Shown here piece by piece: positions 11,494 through 20,144 of a stretch of DNA of 25,635 nt. The position numbers and the translations under genes were made by a program. A model generated the notes under the pieces. The model was not told the origin of the DNA and did not search any database. It worked only from the letters and a program-made list of their open reading frames with translations. Numbering within the stretch: position 1 is the stretch's first letter; the number at the start of each line of letters is the position of its first letter. The stretch is from a virus. Location: the IMG/VR virus record IMGVR_UViG_3300007345_000244, positions 1 to 25,635 of that record. One strand, given 5' to 3'.

Positions 11494-12995
11494 CCCGGCT
11501 CAAACTAAAGGATGATTTCGAGTTTTATGCTCGGAACTGCCTAGCGGTCAGGTCAAAGTCTGGTGAAGTTAAATCACTGGTACTGAACAAAGCCCAGAGA
11601 TATATCCATAGCTGTATCGAGCAGCAAAAGCGTGAAACCGGCCAGGTGAGGGCGATCATCCTCAAGGGTCGGCAGCAGGGTGTGTCTACCTACGTTGAAG
11701 GCCGGTATTACTGGAAAACGACGCACAGGAATGGTGTCAGGGCGTTCATATTGACGCATGAGGCCGATTCGACTGCGGCCCTGTTCGAGATGGTAGAGCG
11801 GTATCACCAGTCGGCACCGAACTTTGTGAAGCCGTCAACCGGGGCCAGCAACCAGAAAGAGCTCAGTTTTGACAAGCTGGACTCGGGTTACAAGGTCGGG
11901 ACGGCAGGAAACAAGAGTGTTGGTCGTGGAACAACGATCCAGTATTTCCATGGGTCGGAGGTGGCTTACTGGCCTAATGCCTCAGAGCACGCCAAGGGCA
12001 TCCTGCAGGCGGTGCCAGATGAGGCGGATACGGAGATCATTCTGGAGTCTACTGCCAACGGCGTAGGAAACTTTTTCTACCAGCAGTGGCAGCAGGCAGA
12101 GACGGGGGCCAGCCCGTTCCAGGCGATCTTTGTGCCCTGGTTCTGGCAGGACGAGTACCGCAAGGATCCGAAGGGGCTCAAGCGCTCTGACGAGGAGCAA
12201 GAGCTCGCAGAGATATACGGGCTCGACGATCACCAGATAGCTTTTCGGCGCTCGAAGATTGCTGAGTTATCTGCTGACGGCATCGACGGAATCTTTGCCT
12301 TCCGGCAGGAATATCCGATGACTGCCCAGGAAGCCTTCCAGGTATCCGGGGGAGACAGCCTGATACGCCCTGAATTGGTCGTACAGGCAAGAAAGAACAA
12401 AGTCCTAGCTGTAGGCCCTCTGATTATTGGCGTCGATCCTGCGCGTTTTGGAGACGATAGGACGGCGATTGTCAGGCGCAAGGGTAGATCGGCTTACTTC
12501 CTCGAAGTGTTTGAGAATCTTTCGACAATGGAAGTGGCGGGCATTGTGCATACGCTGATTAAGAATGAGAGCCCGGATCAGGTTGCGATCGATGTCGGTG
12601 GCCTGGGTGCCGGGGTTGTGGATCGGCTGTTGGAGCTGGGTCACGACGATGTGGTGGTGCCGATTAACTTCGGTAGCGCTGCTCTGGATCCCCAGCGGTT
12701 TATCAATCGTCGAGCTGAGATGTGGTGGAACATGAAGGATTGGCTGGCGTCTGATATGCCGGTAATGATCCCGGATCGCGACGATCTGCATACCGATCTA
12801 TGTGCGCCGCAGTACAAGTACGACTCGAACTCACGGCGAAAGCTGGAGAGTAAAGACGAAATTAAAAAGCGTGGATACCGCTCGACTGACTGTGCGGATG
12901 CCCTCGCACTGACGTTTGCTGAGCCCCTGATATTGGATAGGGACGCTGAGCTCATCACGCAACCGACGATCGTTGACAAGGTTGCCGGTTACTAA
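11472..12995 (+). CDS. Terminase large subunit
   Basis: The 507-residue packaging ATPase-nuclease has Walker A in the phage form K-G66-RQQGVS72-T73, a Walker B-like region ending G161-S162-E163, coupling motif EST (192-194), and a C-terminal RuvC-like nuclease with D322 (IIGVDPARFGDD), D374 (AIDVGGLGAG) and D473/D476 (STDCADAL). It cuts concatemeric DNA and pumps it into the procapsid through the portal. All parts are present and of usual length. The ATG at 11472 lies inside the small subunit gene. Headful or cohesive-end mode cannot be told from sequence. Confidence 0.93.
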   Translation: MARELELTRLKLKDDFEFYARNCLAVRSKSGEVKSLVLNKAQRYIHSCIEQQKRETGQVRAIILKGRQQGVSTYVEGRYYWKTTHRNGVRAFILTHEADSTAALFEMVERYHQSAPNFVKPSTGASNQKELSFDKLDSGYKVGTAGNKSVGRGTTIQYFHGSEVAYWPNASEHAKGILQAVPDEADTEIILESTANGVGNFFYQQWQQAETGASPFQAIFVPWFWQDEYRKDPKGLKRSDEEQELAEIYGLDDHQIAFRRSKIAELSADGIDGIFAFRQEYPMTAQEAFQVSGGDSLIRPELVVQARKNKVLAVGPLIIGVDPARFGDDRTAIVRRKGRSAYFLEVFENLSTMEVAGIVHTLIKNESPDQVAIDVGGLGAGVVDRLLELGHDDVVVPINFGSAALDPQRFINRRAEMWWNMKDWLASDMPVMIPDRDDLHTDLCAPQYKYDSNSRRKLESKDEIKKRGYRSTDCADALALTFAEPLILDRDAELITQPTIVDKVAGY

Positions 12996-13004
12996 AGGGA
13001 AGCC

Positions 13005-15275
13005 ATGCAAGAGATGATCGAATCATACGGCGATTTCGAGGACGCCTTCGCGGAGACTCCTACCCAGGAGGAGCGCGAGCTCGAAATGGCTGAGCGCCTG
13101 CACGTTTTTGCTTCCCGGCTAAACAAGCTGGCGTCTGAACAGGTAGCTAAGCGCAACCAGATTGAACAGCGCTGGCTAGATGATATCCGCCAGTATCACG
13201 GCGAGTATGCCTCTGATGAGCAAGTGAAGCTCAAGCGGGCTAAGGGCTCTGAGGTATTCGTCAACATCACCCGGAACAAGACCAATGCAGCCGAAGCCCG
13301 GTTGCAGGATATGTTGTTTCCGACTGATGACCGCAATTTCAGCATCCAGGCTACGCCAGTGCCGGAGATCGATTATCTGAGCAAGCAGCAGCCGATGGCC
13401 CCGGAGCAGGAAGCCCCGATCCAAATGGCGCGCCAGATGAAGGCAGAGGCAGAAGAAAAAGCGATTGCCATGCAGGATGTCATCGATGACCAGCTTTTGG
13501 AGTCTCGATATCACATTAAGGCACGGGACATCATCCACGATGCCTGCCAGCTTGGCACGGCGGTGCTGAAGGGCCCGATCATTATTGGCCGCACTAAGAA
13601 GCGCTGGGATGTCATGCCTGACGGTATGAGTATGTTGCAAATCGTTGAGGCGCTAGAGCCCACGGTCGAGCGCGTTGATCCCTGGGATTTCTACCCGGAT
13701 ATGTCGGCTAAGACGATTGCAGAGGCGGAGTTTGTATTTGAGCGCCGCAGACTGTCTAAGAAGCAGCTCCGGGATATGGCGAATCTGCCTGGCGTATTGG
13801 TCGGCCAGCTCCGCGAGATCGTCAAAGAAGGGGCCAAGAGCACCCATATTGCCAAAGACTTTACCGATGACATCCGAAATATCACGGGGATCAACACGGT
13901 AGGCGAGGGCAATAAATACGAGATATGGGAATACCACGGGCCTATTTCTAAGTCGGAACTTGTCGATGCGATGTCGATGTCTGATGACCGCATGGAAAAA
14001 GAAGAGATAGACGAGCTCGATGACGAAATCGAAGCGACTGTATTTTTCTGCGGCAACCGGGTCATCAAAGTCTCGTTGAATCCAATGGATTCCGATGAGC
14101 GACCATTCTCGGTGTTTAACTGGGAGAAGGATGAGTCCTCAATCTTTGGCTTTGGTGTGCCCTGCCTCATGCGTAGCGCTCAGAAGGTCATAAACGCCTC
14201 CTGGCGAATGATGATGGACAACGCAGGGTTATCGGTAGCCGACCAGCTAGTGATTAACAAGGAGCTCCTGTACCCGGCTGACGGGTCATGGGATATGACG
14301 CCCAAGAAGATTTGGTATTTGCGAGATAAGACCAGATCGGTGCAAGAGGCGTTTGCTTCGTTTGCAACACCCAGCCACCAAGTAGAGCTATCCAATATTT
14401 TTACGATGGCGCGCCAGCTTGCTGACGAAGAAACCAATCTGCCGCTGATTGCCCAGGGCGAAATGGGCCCGCACGTTACTAAGACGTCATCCGGTATGGC
14501 GATGCTGATGAACAGCTCGAATATCGTATTGCGTAAGGCGGTAAAGAATTGGGATGACGATATTACTCGGCCGCTGATTACCCGGTTCTACGACTGGAAT
14601 ATGCAGTTTAACGAGAAGCCGGATATCAAGGGCGATTTCAGCATTGAAGCGCGTGGATCGGGTGCGCTGCTTGTTCGCGAGAAACAGCAAGAAAACCTGA
14701 TGATTTACTCAAACCTGTCTATGTCGGTGCCAGAGTTTGCTAAGCGCCGTGATTGGGCTGAGCTTGACCGGGAGATCGCCAAGTCCCTCGAACTGCCTTA
14801 TGAGCAGATCACGCTGGGCGAGGAAGAGATTGCAGAGATGGAAGCCCAGCAGGCCGAAATGATGTCTATGCAGCAGGCCGACCCCCGGCAAGAAGCGGCG
14901 ATGATCCAGGCGCAACTGAAGCAAATTGATTTGCAGATACAACAGCAAAAGCTAGAGCTTGATGCACAGAAGGCCAGTGCCAACATTGCCCAGGATCAAG
15001 CTGCATTGCAGGCACGAACAGCGCTCGAGCAGGCGAGGCTCGAACAGGTAGAGAGACTGGAGATAGCGAAGCTGGAGCTGTCAGAGCGCCTCAAATTAGC
15101 AGAGCTTAACGCTAAATACACAATGAGCACCGAGTCATTACAGGCTCGTTTGGCGATTGATTCAGAGAAGATCAGAACCGATCGGGATAAAGCGGCGGCG
15201 AATACCAACGTCCGGCTAACGGATGCTTCGTTACGTTCCCGCAACATCTCCAACGGTTTCGATACATTCGGTTAA
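13005..15275 (+). CDS. Portal (head-tail connector) protein
   Basis: The 756-residue protein follows the terminase, as portals do, with AAGGG before the ATG. Its length and acidic N-terminus fit podovirus portals, as do the stretch IIHDACQLGTAVLKGP and the GERPF/FNWEKDESSIFGFG region with an aromatic patch in the middle. From about residue 600 it becomes a long Gln/Ala/Glu-rich coiled coil (about 605-730), like the helical barrel of P22-type portals, which projects into the head. It forms the DNA channel. Identity rests on position, length and these features. Confidence 0.82.
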   Translation: MQEMIESYGDFEDAFAETPTQEERELEMAERLHVFASRLNKLASEQVAKRNQIEQRWLDDIRQYHGEYASDEQVKLKRAKGSEVFVNITRNKTNAAEARLQDMLFPTDDRNFSIQATPVPEIDYLSKQQPMAPEQEAPIQMARQMKAEAEEKAIAMQDVIDDQLLESRYHIKARDIIHDACQLGTAVLKGPIIIGRTKKRWDVMPDGMSMLQIVEALEPTVERVDPWDFYPDMSAKTIAEAEFVFERRRLSKKQLRDMANLPGVLVGQLREIVKEGAKSTHIAKDFTDDIRNITGINTVGEGNKYEIWEYHGPISKSELVDAMSMSDDRMEKEEIDELDDEIEATVFFCGNRVIKVSLNPMDSDERPFSVFNWEKDESSIFGFGVPCLMRSAQKVINASWRMMMDNAGLSVADQLVINKELLYPADGSWDMTPKKIWYLRDKTRSVQEAFASFATPSHQVELSNIFTMARQLADEETNLPLIAQGEMGPHVTKTSSGMAMLMNSSNIVLRKAVKNWDDDITRPLITRFYDWNMQFNEKPDIKGDFSIEARGSGALLVREKQQENLMIYSNLSMSVPEFAKRRDWAELDREIAKSLELPYEQITLGEEEIAEMEAQQAEMMSMQQADPRQEAAMIQAQLKQIDLQIQQQKLELDAQKASANIAQDQAALQARTALEQARLEQVERLEIAKLELSERLKLAELNAKYTMSTESLQARLAIDSEKIRTDRDKAAANTNVRLTDASLRSRNISNGFDTFG

Positions 15276-15278
15276 TCC

Positions 15279-15452
15279 ATGATTGACCCGCACTCTCTGA
15301 CCTGGAAAGCGGTAGAGAAGTTTATTGCAGAGCAAAAGCAGGACTGCATTGATTTCTTGATCGCTGATAGAGACTCAGAGCGACAGCGCGGTGCGCTGAT
15401 TGTTCTTGAGAAGCTAGAAGGCTTGGCGCAAGCCGAGTCAGACAACAACTAA
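15279..15452 (+). CDS. Small 57-aa structural-cluster protein
   Basis: The protein begins MIDPHSLTWKAVEKFIAEQK and forms a short helical hairpin ending QAESDNN. Small proteins beginning with a TWKAV-like stretch and a repeated charged helix occur after portals in several phages, without a known role. The start is four bases after the portal stop. No separate ribosome site stands out; translation may be coupled. Confidence 0.6.
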   Translation: MIDPHSLTWKAVEKFIAEQKQDCIDFLIADRDSERQRGALIVLEKLEGLAQAESDNN

Positions 15453-15468
15453 CCAACCTTAACTAACC

Positions 15469-15489
15469 AGGGCCTTCGGGCCTTTTTTT
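15469..15489 (+). terminator. Intrinsic terminator before the scaffold gene
   Basis: GGCC-TTCG-GGCC (15471-15482), extended by A-T and G-T pairs, is followed by seven T. The TTCG tetraloop makes it stable. It lies between the 57-aa gene and the scaffold with no obvious new promoter after it, so late polymerase must read through at least part of the time. Confidence 0.78.
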
Positions 15490-15521
15490 ATGGCCGCTCG
15501 CGAGAGCCGCTAGGGATATGT

Positions 15522-16385
15522 ATGTCTGAAGAAAACCAGGAGCAGTCTTTCGAGGATGCTTTCAACGAATTGGTAGATGGCGATGCGCCGGCTACTGAAA
15601 CCACTGCAGAGCCTGCGGGCGAGGAGATTGACGATGCCGTATCACAAGGGCAAGAAAAAGAAGAAGAGCAGACCGGGGTACTAGACCCCGAACCGGAACC
15701 GGAACCAGAACCAGAACAGGAAGAGGCTGAAGAGCCTGATCCAGCCAGTGAGCTTGCCGCCGCTAGGGAAGAGCTCCAAAAGTGGCAGCACAAATACAAC
15801 TCTGATCTAGGCAGGCAGAACGCCTACCAACGTCAGATCCAGGAAAAAGACCAACTGATCGCTCAGTTACAGAGCGCCCAGTCGGCCAACCCCGGTGTGG
15901 TCAATAAGCACTGGGATACGCTGAAGGAAGATTATCCCGATATAGCGCAGGGCATTAGCTCTTTGCTTGAGGAAAAGGATGCGAGACACGCTCGAGAGAT
16001 TGAGTCTCTGAAGAATTCTATTGCGCCGATCCAGGCCCAAGCCCAAGAATCTTTTGTCTCACAGCAGTACCAGATACTCGCACAAGAGCATCCAGATTAT
16101 TCGCAAATTGCCGCTTCGCCTGAATTTACTCAGTGGGTTCAGACACAGCCGCACAATGTTCAACAGATGATGGAGAGCGACAACGCGGCAGACGCCGCAT
16201 ATTTGTTGCGAACCTACAAGAATGAGATGTCACCTGGCTTACAGGCGACCTCAGAACTGAAGCAGCGACGAGAGAAGCAGCTTCGACAAGCGCAGAACGT
16301 CCCTTCCCGGGGAGGGCGATCTCAACAAGTCATGCCGCCTGATGATGATTTCGAGGCCGCGTTTGACTACTTCGCAGATCGCTAA
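15522..16385 (+). CDS. Scaffolding protein
   Basis: The 287-residue protein precedes the major capsid protein, as scaffolds usually do. It is very acidic at the N-terminus, with a PEPEPEPEPE run (about 57-66) and Glu-rich flanks. It then forms coiled coil (about 75-120, ELAAAREELQKWQHKY), and ends in a basic, then aromatic C-terminus (RREKQLRQAQ..., DDDFEAAFDYFADR) of the type that contacts the capsid shell. The ATG at 15522 follows TAGGGA. The protein should guide assembly and leave the procapsid. Confidence 0.78.
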   Translation: MSEENQEQSFEDAFNELVDGDAPATETTAEPAGEEIDDAVSQGQEKEEEQTGVLDPEPEPEPEPEQEEAEEPDPASELAAAREELQKWQHKYNSDLGRQNAYQRQIQEKDQLIAQLQSAQSANPGVVNKHWDTLKEDYPDIAQGISSLLEEKDARHAREIESLKNSIAPIQAQAQESFVSQQYQILAQEHPDYSQIAASPEFTQWVQTQPHNVQQMMESDNAADAAYLLRTYKNEMSPGLQATSELKQRREKQLRQAQNVPSRGGRSQQVMPPDDDFEAAFDYFADR

Positions 16386-16556
16386 CCCGCAGAGACATCT
16401 GCATCTGACTAACACCGCCTTACACCAGCGACGTAGAGATGCCTTTTGCCGCGCAAGCCGCAAGCCCTGGCGGATCTCCCTCTTTGGTTCGGTGAATTGT
16501 CAATTAAACCCAACCCTTAATTGCCAAATCAGTGATCCATATCAAGGAGATTAACC
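16386..16556 (+). promoter_or_regulatory. Leader of the major capsid gene with an A/T-rich stem-loop
   Basis: This 171-base gap holds no gene I can support. A perfect 7-base inverted repeat CAATTAA (16501-16507) / TTAATTG (16517-16523) with a 9-base loop lies about 35 bases before the capsid ATG, followed by the strong ribosome site AAGGAG (16543-16548). The stem lacks G/C pairs and a T-run, so it is not a terminator; an mRNA-stabilising or processing element is more likely. TTGTCA at 16498-16503 lacks a matching -10. Confidence 0.4.
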
Positions 16557-17546
16557 ATGGCAACTTCTACCTATAGCAGTATTTCGCAGCGTACTAATGC
16601 CTTCGCTGCGAAGGAGATGCTCGCACACGCTGAGCCTATCCTCTGCCTGTCTAAATTCGGCATGCCCAAGCCTATGCCTAAGAACAAGGCCGACACCGTT
16701 AAGTTTCGTCGTCCCGTTCCCCTGGCAGTAGCAACCACTCCTTTGACAGAAGGCACTCCGCCTACTGCAAAGGCGATGACGTATGAAGATGTAACTGTTG
16801 TGCTCTCGCAGTATGGCGACGTCGTTGAAATCACCGATGTTGTTCATGATCTGGCGGAAGATCCTGTACTCAAGGATGCCGCTATGATGTGTGGTGAGCA
16901 GGCCGCTGAGACGATCGAAACCCTTATGTGGGGCGTGATCCGTGGTGGCACCAACGTGTTTTACGCTAACGGCGCTGCACGATCTGCCGTAAACACCGTA
17001 ATCACGTTGAACAAGCAGCGCGCTATCACTCGTCAGCTCAAAGGCAATCGAGGCAAGAAGGTGACTTCAATGCTGTCATCTTCTGTGAAGTTCAACACTC
17101 AGCCAGTAGCGGCGGCGTTCATTGCGTTTGCTCACACTGATCTCGAGTCTGACATTCGCGGCCTCGCGGGCTTCACCCCGACTGAGCAGTACGGGTCAAT
17201 GCAAGCTCTGCCTTATGAAATCGGTAAGGTCGAAGATGTACGTTACATCCTCACCCCCGTTCTGAGCTCTTTTGCTGATGCAGGCGGCACTGCCGGAAGC
17301 ATGGTTTCCACTACTGGAACCAGCGCTGACGTCTACCCCGTTGTCTACGTCGCTAAAGACGCTTATGGCCACGTTGCACTGAAAGGTGCTGAGGCTATGA
17401 CTCCGACCATCATCAACCCCGGTCAGCTCGATAAGAGCGATCCCCTGGGTCAGAAGGGCATGGTTGGCTGGAAAACTTATCACAAGTCTTTCATCGCCAA
17501 TCAGTCTTGGATGTGCCGTCTGGAGTGTGCAGCCACTGCACTCTAA
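16557..17546 (+). CDS. Major capsid protein, N4-gp56 type (HK97 fold)
   Basis: The 329-residue protein shows hallmarks of N4-gp56-like capsid proteins: an N-terminal MATSTYSSISQRTNAFAAKE helix, KADTVKFRRPVPLAV (E-loop region), then LTEGTPPTAKAMTYEDVTVVL and QYGDVVEITDVVHDL. A central YANGAARSAVN is followed by basic helices. The end is WKTYHKSFIANQSWMCRLEC. About 330-400 residues is usual. A strong AAGGAG precedes the ATG, fitting the need for many copies. Flanking terminators and the scaffold gene upstream agree with the call. Confidence 0.9.
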   Translation: MATSTYSSISQRTNAFAAKEMLAHAEPILCLSKFGMPKPMPKNKADTVKFRRPVPLAVATTPLTEGTPPTAKAMTYEDVTVVLSQYGDVVEITDVVHDLAEDPVLKDAAMMCGEQAAETIETLMWGVIRGGTNVFYANGAARSAVNTVITLNKQRAITRQLKGNRGKKVTSMLSSSVKFNTQPVAAAFIAFAHTDLESDIRGLAGFTPTEQYGSMQALPYEIGKVEDVRYILTPVLSSFADAGGTAGSMVSTTGTSADVYPVVYVAKDAYGHVALKGAEAMTPTIINPGQLDKSDPLGQKGMVGWKTYHKSFIANQSWMCRLECAATAL

Positions 17547-17565
17547 GCAGTAACGCAGTAACCAG

Positions 17566-17593
17566 AGGGGCCTTCGGGCCCCTTTTCTTTTTT
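17566..17593 (+). terminator. Intrinsic terminator after the major capsid gene
   Basis: AGGGGCC (17566-17572) and GGCCCCT (17577-17583) pair perfectly across a TTCG loop, followed by a T-rich run broken by one C (to 17593). It resembles the terminator at 15469 in stem core and loop, so scaffold and capsid genes are bracketed by the same element. A weaker second GCC-TTCG-GGC hairpin follows at about 17597-17606. Confidence 0.85.
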
Positions 17594-17621
17594 AGCCGCC
17601 TTCGGGCCGCAGGAGATCAGT

Positions 17622-18020
17622 ATGTCTGACATCAATCTGTACAACCTCAGTCTGGAAGAATTAAAGGAGCAAGCGAGAATCTTGGGCATTGTCATTCGCG
17701 GCAATCCCAGCGCAGACACGCTACGCGAGAAGATCCGCCAAGCTGTAAACATCGAGCCGGCAGCAGATGCAAAGCCTGTTGCTGAAGAAGATTTAGACCG
17801 CAAGAAAGACTGGATAACGGTTGTTATTGCAGAAGATGAAAACGATCAGCACCCCGTGTTCGTTGGGGTGAATGGCAAGAATCATTGGATTCGCAGAGGT
17901 GAGCCAGTACCTGTACCTCCAGAGGTGGTAACGGTTCTGCAGGATGCGATCCAAGTAGGCATGGACTCAAAGGGCAACGCCACTACCAGGCCAACGTATC
18001 CATTTAGCATAGTGAGGTAG
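17622..18020 (+). CDS. HeH/LEM-like domain virion protein
   Basis: The 132-residue protein has an N-terminal helix-extended loop-helix (LSLEELKEQARILGI, then NPSADTLREKIRQAV, residues 8-43), like SAP/LEM/HeH folds. A Glu-rich linker follows, then a beta-rich C-terminal half with VFVGVNGKNHWIRRGEPVPVP, then VVTVLQDAIQV. Proteins of this pattern follow N4-gp56-type capsid genes in several phages and are presumed head or head-tail components. GCAGGAG precedes the ATG. Confidence 0.6.
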   Translation: MSDINLYNLSLEELKEQARILGIVIRGNPSADTLREKIRQAVNIEPAADAKPVAEEDLDRKKDWITVVIAEDENDQHPVFVGVNGKNHWIRRGEPVPVPPEVVTVLQDAIQVGMDSKGNATTRPTYPFSIVR

Positions 18021-18021
18021 C

Positions 18022-18645
18022 ATGAATTATTTGCAGCTCTGCCAGCGGCTAGTACAGGAGTCAGGGATCGCATATGACGGCCCTGCTACGACTGTCGGCC
18101 AAGTTGGCGACATGGGCAGGGTTGTAAATTGGGTGAACGATGCCTGGCTCAAGATTCAGTCCATGCGCGCAGATTGGAACTGGATGTGGGCAACAGGCAC
18201 GGGCACTCTCACTGCCGGCACTAACACCATCACCTTGCCCTCGACAGTTGAGACGATTGATCGTGTGTCGTTGGGCGAGAACTTTTTGCAGTCTGAGTAT
18301 TACAACGACTTTGCGGATGTTTACCGCAATATCCAGAGCGGCGATCCGTCTGTTTACACGATCCGCCCGGATGGCGTCTTGTTGTTTAACGCTCAGCCGA
18401 CAGAAAACAAAACTGTCACTTACGAGTATTACAGCGTACCCACCTCAATGTCAGCGACTACGGATTCCCCTGGGTTGCCAGAGCGCTACCATATGTTGAT
18501 TGTTTATGAGGCATTGAAGAGTTACGCCCAATTTGATGAAGCCCCGGAGCTTGAGAAGCGAGGTTTCCTTTACTTTGAGGAGATGCTTGCCGACCTCGAG
18601 CGCGACCAGCTTGCGCGCATTGTTGCGCCTGAGTCGCTTGCATGA
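18022..18645 (+). CDS. Tail adaptor / head-completion protein (SU10-type)
   Basis: The 207-residue protein is mainly helical at both ends with a beta insertion in the middle. The N-terminus (MNYLQLCQRLVQESG, then VNWVNDAWLKIQSMRADWNWMW) and the helical C-terminus (YHMLIVYEALKSYAQFDE, then GFLYFEEMLADLERDQL) match, by memory, the adaptor family of short-tailed phages such as SU10. It would form the ring under the portal to which nozzle and fibres attach. It starts one base after the previous stop and overlaps the next gene by four (ATGA). Confidence 0.62.
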   Translation: MNYLQLCQRLVQESGIAYDGPATTVGQVGDMGRVVNWVNDAWLKIQSMRADWNWMWATGTGTLTAGTNTITLPSTVETIDRVSLGENFLQSEYYNDFADVYRNIQSGDPSVYTIRPDGVLLFNAQPTENKTVTYEYYSVPTSMSATTDSPGLPERYHMLIVYEALKSYAQFDEAPELEKRGFLYFEEMLADLERDQLARIVAPESLA

Positions 18646-20129
18646 GTATTCAGCTCGAATATTTCCCGGCGGCTGGCGGCTTGAACCAAGAAGCACCACC
18701 CCTCTCTCTGAGCCCTGGAGAGCTCGTAGACGTCGCGAATTACGAGTGCCTACCTAATGGTGGGTATCGCCGTATTTTTGGCTACGAGCTGTTTGACGGC
18801 CAATCAACGGCATCTCAGTCCGTACCTGGCACTGGCCCGGTCAAAGGCGTCCATATTTACCAGGGCGATGTCTACGCAATCCGCGAAGATGGCACAAACG
18901 CCAGGATGTATAAGGCGACTGCCTCGGGCTGGACGCAAGTTAATTCAGCCAAAACCTGGTCGCTAAATGGCGACTTCCGGTTTGCTAATTACAACTTTAG
19001 CGGCCAGGACGATGACCAAAAGATGTATATCGTCAATGGTATCGATCAGGCCACGGAGTTTGATGGCTCGATCTTTAATCTCATCAGCACTGGTGCCACC
19101 CAGGACAACCCATCACTAGTGGTTGGTTACAAGAAGCACCTTGTGCTTGGCATCCAGTCATCGCTTCATATCTCTGAGATCGGTAACCCAAGTGGCTATA
19201 CGGTAGCCGGGGGCGCGGCGGAGATCGCCGTTGGTGACACGGTGACGAATCTTAAGGAGCACTCCAGCGCATTGATCGTAGGGTGCGAGGATTCCACCAA
19301 ATCACTTTACGGATCATCTGCTGCAGACTGGCAGCTTGACGATTTGAACAAGGCCGGCACTTACAAGGGCACCATGCAGTCCATCGGTGGCCAGGTTATT
19401 GGCTTGGATCGACAGGGCTTGATGAGCCTGGCGGCGGCACAGCAATACGGTAACTTTGCTTATGCGTCATTGTCAGGGAAGGTAAAGACGCTAATTACTG
19501 AATTTACTACAAGCAGTGTCTCTGTCTTAAATCGAGCTAGCGGGCAGTACCGACTATTCAATGGCCAAAACGGCCTGTATTTTACCTTTAACGGCCCGGA
19601 TCTCGTTGGCGTTACCAAGACCCGATTCCCACATGAAGTGAAATGCGCGGCATCGGCAATCGATGAGACAGAAACAGAGATTTCTGTATTCGGTGCTGAC
19701 GATGGCAACGTCTACAAGATGGATACTGGTTATCGATTTGGCACCAGCAACATCTACTCATTCATTCTGACCAATTTCACCGCCTATCAGGGCCCCACTA
19801 TTCGCAAGCGATACCGGCTGGTTCAGCCCGATATTCGCGTGCAGGGATCTCCAATACAGGTGGTGGTCAGAGCGACAACGGAGTATGGCCTGGGTAATCA
19901 ATCAGCCGGCACATCTCCTCTTTTGTACACATCTCCTGGATCCCTGTGGGACGTCAGTGAGTGGGACGAGTTTTCCTGGGGTTCCGCTTACTCGAATGAC
20001 GCAAAGATCAGGGTGTCGGTAACCGGCGCAAACATGGGCGTTTATATCGGCACTGACGGCAGTGAGAACGCCAGTCACACGATCCACGGGGTAACCCTTC
20101 ACTACTCTCCCAGGAGACTCATACGGTGA
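18642..20129 (+). CDS. Tail nozzle / stabilisation hub protein
   Basis: The 495-residue protein is beta-rich and of propeller-like composition, with repeated short strands and turns: GYRRIFGYELFDGQ at the start, KGVHIYQGDVYAIREDG, DDDQKMYIVNGIDQATEFDG. The N-terminus AAGGLNQEAPPLSLSPGELVDVANYE is typical of nozzle or stabilisation proteins of short tails (role like P22 gp10). It lies between adaptor and fibre, as expected for the channel tip. The ATGA overlap with the adaptor implies coupled expression. Confidence 0.65.
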   Translation: MSIQLEYFPAAGGLNQEAPPLSLSPGELVDVANYECLPNGGYRRIFGYELFDGQSTASQSVPGTGPVKGVHIYQGDVYAIREDGTNARMYKATASGWTQVNSAKTWSLNGDFRFANYNFSGQDDDQKMYIVNGIDQATEFDGSIFNLISTGATQDNPSLVVGYKKHLVLGIQSSLHISEIGNPSGYTVAGGAAEIAVGDTVTNLKEHSSALIVGCEDSTKSLYGSSAADWQLDDLNKAGTYKGTMQSIGGQVIGLDRQGLMSLAAAQQYGNFAYASLSGKVKTLITEFTTSSVSVLNRASGQYRLFNGQNGLYFTFNGPDLVGVTKTRFPHEVKCAASAIDETETEISVFGADDGNVYKMDTGYRFGTSNIYSFILTNFTAYQGPTIRKRYRLVQPDIRVQGSPIQVVVRATTEYGLGNQSAGTSPLLYTSPGSLWDVSEWDEFSWGSAYSNDAKIRVSVTGANMGVYIGTDGSENASHTIHGVTLHYSPRRLIR

Positions 20130-20144
20130 TACGGAGGCTAAGAA

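Noticed and set aside
13176-13640. 154-residue leftward frame inside the portal gene
   Set aside because: It is a shadow of the portal frame. His/Arg-rich composition is typical of antisense reading in GC-rich genes.
15687-15725. GAACCG/GAACCA repeat in the scaffold gene as a regulatory tandem repeat
   Set aside because: It encodes the Pro-Glu run of the acidic scaffold N-terminus in frame; simple-sequence coding is the easier explanation.
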